NCBI GenBank assembly: GCA_050516505.1
Contig: CP191518.1
Coordinates: 2,232,001 to 2,296,000, forward strand
Direction of reading: 5' to 3'
From: Scandinavium ludwigii_A
GTDB lineage: Bacteria; Pseudomonadota; Gammaproteobacteria; Enterobacterales; Enterobacteriaceae
Length of the DNA stretch: 64,000 nucleotides
Of the stretch, positions 60,133 to 64,000 are shown in pieces (position 1 is the first letter of the stretch; every line of letters begins with the position of its first letter). Under the pieces are notes generated by a model. It saw only the letters and a program-made list of their open reading frames with translations, did not search any database and was not told the origin of the DNA. The translations under genes and the position numbers were made by a program.

Positions 60133-60675
60133 ATGAAACTGTTTTCGACAGAACGAACCGATGTGCATTTGCTGGATGGTGAGTACGCAGAAAACCTTCA
60201 ACTTTACTTAGTGAATAACAGAACTCATCTAGCACAATACGAACCTCTACGCGATGATAAATATTTTGCATTGGAGAATATACAAGATCGAATAGTCAAC
60301 TCCCTGAATGATTATCAGGAAAAAAGAAGTCTGCTTCTTGTTGTTACTTTGAAGAATGACAAGCAAATTATAGGGAGCATCAACTTTACTAACTTTGTTT
60401 ATGGTGTTTTTCAGGCATGTTACCTTGGATTTTCATTAGATTATGCTAGTCAGGGTAAAGGTTTAATGTATGAATCTTTAGACAGTTCGATAGAGTATGT
60501 TCGTAAGAGTTACGGAATACACAGAATTATGGCAAATCATTTACCTGATAACTTACGCAGTAGCAATACGTTGAGAAGATTAGGATTTAAAAAAGAAGGG
60601 CATGCACAATCCTACCTGAAAATTAATGGGGTATGGCAGGATCACATCCTAAACTCGCTGGTATTCCTAGATTAA
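60133..60675 (+). CDS. RimJ/SpeG-type GNAT acetyltransferase
   Basis: This 180-residue acetyltransferase has the RimJ-family pattern DYASQGKGLMYESLDSSIEYV (motif A) and RIMANHLPDNLRSSNTLRRLGFKKEGHAQSYLKINGVWQDHIL (motif B). This is the layout of ribosomal-protein N-acetyltransferases and their antibiotic- or polyamine-acetylating relatives. It is notably AT-rich against its neighbours. Shine-Dalgarno is weak (GGATGAATT). It stands alone, divergent from the phosphotransferase gene. Confidence 0.8.
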   Translation: MKLFSTERTDVHLLDGEYAENLQLYLVNNRTHLAQYEPLRDDKYFALENIQDRIVNSLNDYQEKRSLLLVVTLKNDKQIIGSINFTNFVYGVFQACYLGFSLDYASQGKGLMYESLDSSIEYVRKSYGIHRIMANHLPDNLRSSNTLRRLGFKKEGHAQSYLKINGVWQDHILNSLVFLD

Positions 60676-60831
60676 ACTTATCAATAATCATGTCCACTAT
60701 TGGCACAAAGCCGACCATCAGCCCCTCTAAATTAATGAACACATCTAATAAACCCTAGCTAATTACCCCATCTAATCGAATAAATCAGTTTGCGTTATGC
60801 TTTTCCTACACAACAGCTGAAGGATAACGTC

Positions 60832-61683
60832 ATGCAAACTGTAAAACTGAACAACGGTATTGAAATGCCCCTGCTGGGCTTTGGTGTCTTCCAGATGACG
60901 GATGCCGCAGAATGCGAAAGAGCCGTTATTGATGCGATCGATACGGGATACCGCCTGATCGATACCGCAGCGTCTTACCAGAATGAAACCCAGGTTGGGA
61001 ATGCACTGAAACAGAGCGGTATCGCGCGTAACGAACTCTTCGTAACGACCAAACTTTGGCTGCAGGATACAAATTATGAGGGCGCTAAAGCACAGTTCGA
61101 ACGCTCCCTGAATCGACTGCAACTTGATTACGTTGACCTGTACCTCATTCACCAGCCTTACGGCGATGTCCACGGTGCCTGGCGTGCCATGGAAGAATTA
61201 CAACAGGCAGGCAAAATTCGCGCTATTGGCGTCAGCAACTTCCATCCAGACCGACTGGCCGATCTTATCGCCTTCAACAAGGTTGCCCCTGCGGTGAACC
61301 AGATTGAAGTTAACCCCTTCAACCAGCAGCTGCATGCCGCTCCATGGAATCAAAGCCATGGCATTCAGCCGGAAGCCTGGGCACCGTTTGCTGAGGGTAA
61401 AAATGGTCTGTTCCAGCATCCCGTGTTAACGGCAATTGGTCAGAAGTACGGCAAAAGCGTGGGCCAGGTTGTACTGCGTTGGATCTTCCAGCGAGGCATC
61501 GTTTCTCTGGCCAAATCAGTGCGCAAAGAACGCATGGAAGAGAATATCAACATCCTCGATTTTGAACTCAGCTCTGAAGATATGCTGCAGATTGCCGCCC
61601 TCGACACCGCAACCAGCGCCTTCTTCTCTCACCGCGACCCGGCGATGGTGGAATGGCTGACTGGCCGCAAACTTGATGTTTAA
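60832..61683 (+). CDS. Aldo/keto reductase, 2,5-diketo-D-gluconate reductase-like
   Basis: This 283-residue AKR5-type reductase has LLGFGVFQM, the catalytic Asp and Tyr in RLIDTAASYQNE, Lys in FVTTKLWL, His in YLIHQPYG and AIGVSNF. AAGGA at 60820-60824 fixes the ATG at 60832; upstream in-frame codons are non-coding. It is a different branch from the three AKR13-like genes in the window. It is followed 26 bp later by another AKR, so they form an operon divergent from nothing near and convergent with the LysR at 62734. Confidence 0.87.
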   Translation: MQTVKLNNGIEMPLLGFGVFQMTDAAECERAVIDAIDTGYRLIDTAASYQNETQVGNALKQSGIARNELFVTTKLWLQDTNYEGAKAQFERSLNRLQLDYVDLYLIHQPYGDVHGAWRAMEELQQAGKIRAIGVSNFHPDRLADLIAFNKVAPAVNQIEVNPFNQQLHAAPWNQSHGIQPEAWAPFAEGKNGLFQHPVLTAIGQKYGKSVGQVVLRWIFQRGIVSLAKSVRKERMEENINILDFELSSEDMLQIAALDTATSAFFSHRDPAMVEWLTGRKLDV

Positions 61684-61709
61684 GCCGCGATAAAAGAGGT
61701 ATTCATTCA

Positions 61710-62699
61710 ATGCAAAAGCGCTTTTTAGGTAAATCTGGGCTAGAAGTGTCCGCTCTGGGACTCGGTTGCATGGGGCTCAGCCATGCCTACGGCCCTGCAA
61801 CAGATACCCGTCAGGCTATAGAACTTATTCGTACAGCAGTTGAACGTGGAGTTACTTTTTTCGATACAGCTGAATTGTATGGCCCCTTCCTTAATGAAGA
61901 GGTTGTCGGTGAAGCCTTAAAACCGTTTCGTGACCGTGTGGTCATTGCCACCAAGTTTGGTTTTACCTTTGGCGATGACAATAAGCAGCAGATTTTAAAC
62001 AGCCGTCCGGAGCATATCCGTGAAGCTGTGGAAGGATCATTACGCCGCCTTAAGACTGATGTCATTGATCTGCTGTATCAACATCGTGTCGACCCGGATG
62101 TCCCCATTGAAGATGTTGCGGGTGCAGTGAAAGACCTGATCGCGGAAGGCAAAGTTAAACATTTCGGTCTGTCCGAAGCGGGTGCGCAAACCATTCGTCG
62201 TGCCCATGCCGTACAACCTGTCACTGCGCTGCAAAGCGAATATTCTATGTGGTGGCGCGAGCCTGAGCAGGAAATCCTGCCGCTACTGGAAGAGCTGGGT
62301 ATTGGTTTTGTGCCCTTCAGCCCATTAGGCAAAGGCTTCCTGACGGGAGCGATTAAACCAGGAACAACGTTTGGCAAGGATGATTACCGCAGCACCGTGC
62401 CGCGTTTCGCCGAACAGGCGATTGAAGCCAATGAAAAGCTGGTCTCATTACTGGGTGAACTGGCAGCAGAGAAAGGCGTGACGTCTGCGCAAATTGCGCT
62501 GGCATGGTTGCTGGCACAAAAACCGTGGATTGTTCCTATCCCTGGTACCACCAAACTACACCGGCTGGAAGAAAACCTGGGGGCTGCCGACATCATTCTT
62601 TCGCAGGATGACTCACGGCAGATAACCCAGGCGCTTGAAACGATTAAAGTCGTCGGCGAACGTTACTCTCCTGAGCATCAGGCTCGCACTGGCCGTTAA
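61710..62699 (+). CDS. Aldo/keto reductase, AKR13-like
   Basis: This 329-residue cytosolic reductase is very close to the transposon-borne AKR at 40399 and the exported one at 52524. Tetrad: FFDTAELYGP (Asp, Tyr), IATKFGF (Lys), LLYQHRVDP (His); cofactor motif IPGTTKLHRLEENLGAA. AGAGGTATT precedes the ATG. It is the second gene of a two-AKR operon and ends at a bidirectional terminator facing the LysR gene. Confidence 0.88.
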   Translation: MQKRFLGKSGLEVSALGLGCMGLSHAYGPATDTRQAIELIRTAVERGVTFFDTAELYGPFLNEEVVGEALKPFRDRVVIATKFGFTFGDDNKQQILNSRPEHIREAVEGSLRRLKTDVIDLLYQHRVDPDVPIEDVAGAVKDLIAEGKVKHFGLSEAGAQTIRRAHAVQPVTALQSEYSMWWREPEQEILPLLEELGIGFVPFSPLGKGFLTGAIKPGTTFGKDDYRSTVPRFAEQAIEANEKLVSLLGELAAEKGVTSAQIALAWLLAQKPWIVPIPGTTKLHRLEENLGAADIILSQDDSRQITQALETIKVVGERYSPEHQARTGR

Positions 62700-62706
62700 T
62701 GCCCCG

Positions 62707-62734
62707 ACGGGTCCGCTGCGATTGGCGGACCCGT
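62707..62734. terminator. Bidirectional terminator hairpin
   Basis: ACGGGTCCGC and GCGGACCCGT form a perfect 10-bp stem around TGCGATTG, placed exactly between the convergent AKR and LysR stops. T-rich tails are short on both sides. Confidence 0.75.
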
Positions 62735-63627
62735 TATTCTGAGTAGCGAAGGGCATCGATCATCAGCGCAAAAGCGGGCGGATGCTGCTTACGGCTGGGG
62801 TAGTAAAGATAATATCCGGGGAAAGACGGACACCAGTCCTGCAGAACCTGAATAAGCTCTCCTGACTTTATATAATCCTGCACCCTGTCATCAGGTATAC
62901 AGGCAATGCCAAAACCGGATAAAGCAGCATCAATCCTTTCCGCCTGCAGATTAAACGTTACCTGTCCTTCCACTCTGACCCGTAACGGTTTCCCTTGCTT
63001 CTCAAACTCCCAGTGATAAAGACCACCGGCAGTCGGCAGGCGCATATTGATACACCGATGGTTTTGTAGCTCGTGCGGTGTTTCTGGTTCGGGGTTAGCG
63101 GCAAAATAGGACGGTGCTCCCACCACTGCCATGCGCATTTCCGGTCCAATCCTCACCGCGATCATATCCTTATCTACGCTTTCGCCCAGGCGGATCCCGG
63201 CATCAAAACGCCCCTCAACAATATCGACAAAACCGTTATCAACCACCAGTTCAACATTGATTTCCGGATATTCCCTGAGGAAGGGTTTTAACTTCGGCCA
63301 TACCAGACTTCGCGCAGCATGCTCCCCGGCAGATAAACGGATATTGCCGGAAGCAGTGCCGTTCAGTTGAACAAGCGATTCCAGCTCCTGTTCAAGATCG
63401 GCAATACGGGGTTCAAGGCAGGCAATAATTCTTTCACCGGCTTCTGTAGGGGCAACGCTTCGGGTCGTGCGGGTCAAAAGGCGGATATTCAGCCTTTCCT
63501 CCAGGGCCTTCATCGCGTGGCTGAGTGCAGACTGAGAAACGCCCAGTTTGCCCGCTGCTTTGGTAAAACTTCGCTCCCTTGCCACCACAAGAAAGATTTG
63601 CAGTTCGTTGAAATTTTCTTTGAGCAT
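62734..63627 (-). CDS. LysR-type regulator
   Basis: This 297-residue LysR protein has the HTH LQIFLVVARERSFTKAAGKLGVSQSALSHAMKALEERL at residues 9-46 and an effector domain from about 90, in the YafC/DmlR-like branch (IRLSAGEHAARSLVWPKL). It is divergent from the reductase gene starting at 63776, which is its likely target, with an AT-rich 148-bp gap between them. It may also act on the convergent AKR operon. Confidence 0.87.
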   Translation of the reverse strand: MLKENFNELQIFLVVARERSFTKAAGKLGVSQSALSHAMKALEERLNIRLLTRTTRSVAPTEAGERIIACLEPRIADLEQELESLVQLNGTASGNIRLSAGEHAARSLVWPKLKPFLREYPEINVELVVDNGFVDIVEGRFDAGIRLGESVDKDMIAVRIGPEMRMAVVGAPSYFAANPEPETPHELQNHRCINMRLPTAGGLYHWEFEKQGKPLRVRVEGQVTFNLQAERIDAALSGFGIACIPDDRVQDYIKSGELIQVLQDWCPSFPGYYLYYPSRKQHPPAFALMIDALRYSE

Positions 63628-63775
63628 CGGTGATTTCCTTATGGAGGCATTCCCTTCATCGCGTACTCATGAAGGGTGTTCATAGACACAATCATTTTAG
63701 CCCCATTACTGACAATAATGATAATTGATATTCTGACCGTATCGAAAATAAGTCTGAATTATCAGAAGGTTTATC

Positions 63776-64000
63776 ATGAAAATACTCGTAGCAGGCGCGA
63801 CAGGAAGTATTGGTCTTCATGTCGTGAATACCGCTATTGAAATGGGACATCAGCCCGTAGCGCTGGTCAGAAATAAACGCAAAGTAAAATTGCTTCCTCG
63901 TGGAACGGATGTTTTTTACGGCGATGTTTCACTGCCTGAAACACTCACCGATTTGCCGAAAAATATTGATGCCATCATCTTCACTCTCGGTTCCGATGGC
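63776..64000 (+). CDS. NAD(P)-binding reductase (atypical SDR / NmrA-like), cut by window end
   Basis: The first 75 codons lie in the window, starting MKILVAGATGSIGLHVV. This is a Rossmann nucleotide motif GATGSIG, followed by VALVRNKRKVKLLP and the strand DVFYGDVS, as in NmrA-like and quinone-reductase-like atypical SDRs. AGAAGG precedes the ATG. It is divergent from the LysR gene and probably regulated by it. Its family is the same as that of the transposon gene at 39794. Confidence 0.83.
   Translation, partial: MKILVAGATGSIGLHVVNTAIEMGHQPVALVRNKRKVKLLPRGTDVFYGDVSLPETLTDLPKNIDAIIFTLGSDG

Noticed and set aside
63700..63730. Fur box between the LysR gene and the last reductase
   Set aside because: AATAATGATAATTGATATT matches partly, but the region is AT-rich and the genes are not iron genes; the match could be chance.
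1..64000. tRNA, rRNA or CRISPR arrays
   Set aside because: No cloverleaf-like segment with tRNA arm signatures and no regularly spaced repeat series were seen in any intergenic space.

Overview
The window is a piece of an enterobacterial chromosome, most like the Enterobacter / Lelliottia / Citrobacter group, taken from the replication terminus. The first 18 kb keep the E. coli gene neighbourhood sotB - ptrR(yneJ) - sad - glsB - dgcF - uxaB - yneE - tam with extra genes inserted. A near-consensus Tus-binding Ter core lies at 13165-13179. A 28-bp sequence matching the E. coli dif site as I recall it lies at 46032-46059. Its XerC-side half is GGTGCGCATAA and its XerD-side half is TTATGTTAAAT. 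The species cannot be fixed from sequence alone.

Layout: (1) 0-18.4 kb is core terminus DNA: sugar efflux, two tandem PhzF-type isomerases, succinate semialdehyde / glutamine metabolism, three diguanylate cyclases of different sensory architecture, tagaturonate reductase, a Fic protein with its own palindromic repeats, a bestrophin-like channel, small-molecule methylation and a glutamate dehydrogenase family enzyme. (2) 18.4-30.2 kb is a mosaic: a broken methyltransferase, a TetR/MFS efflux operon, a Fur-controlled FhuE-like receptor diverging from a YncE-like beta-propeller, an aminotransferase, an HxlR/SDR pair, MsrA, and an MltF-like transglycosylase with a lipoprotein. (3) 30.2-46.03 kb is a stack of mobile DNA ending at dif. 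It holds a 5 kb sugar/regulator segment, then at least three generations of one DDE-transposon family whose ends begin TGTC / TGTA. The best preserved copy (39446-46026) has terminal inverted repeats, a 5-bp target duplication ATCTT, one transposase and six passenger genes, and it stops exactly 5 bp before dif. (4) 46.06-48.8 kb is an AT-rich remnant of a tyrosine-recombinase element and an orphan HipB-like regulator. (5) 49-64 kb is an accessory redox region. It has an efflux pump, a nitroreductase, and a two-component system embedded in a run of genes whose products nearly all carry export signals (alpha/beta hydrolases, Tat-type aldo/keto reductase, cupin, carboxymuconolactone-decarboxylase-like protein, flavodoxin). 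Further aldo/keto reductases, LysR regulators and a Rossmann-fold reductase cut by the window edge follow.

How the parts work together: ptrR-sad-glsB and the dehydrogenase at 17079 feed glutamate / succinate metabolism. The response regulator at 53705 probably acts on CTGACA-N4-TGTCAG palindromes at 52418 and 55827 and on a related inverted repeat at 52354, linking the divergent hydrolase, the aldo/keto reductase-two-component operon and the cupin-CMD-flavodoxin genes. The transposon stack brings LysR-controlled oxidoreductase/hydrolase cargo to the chromosome terminus by repeated insertion at one spot next to dif.
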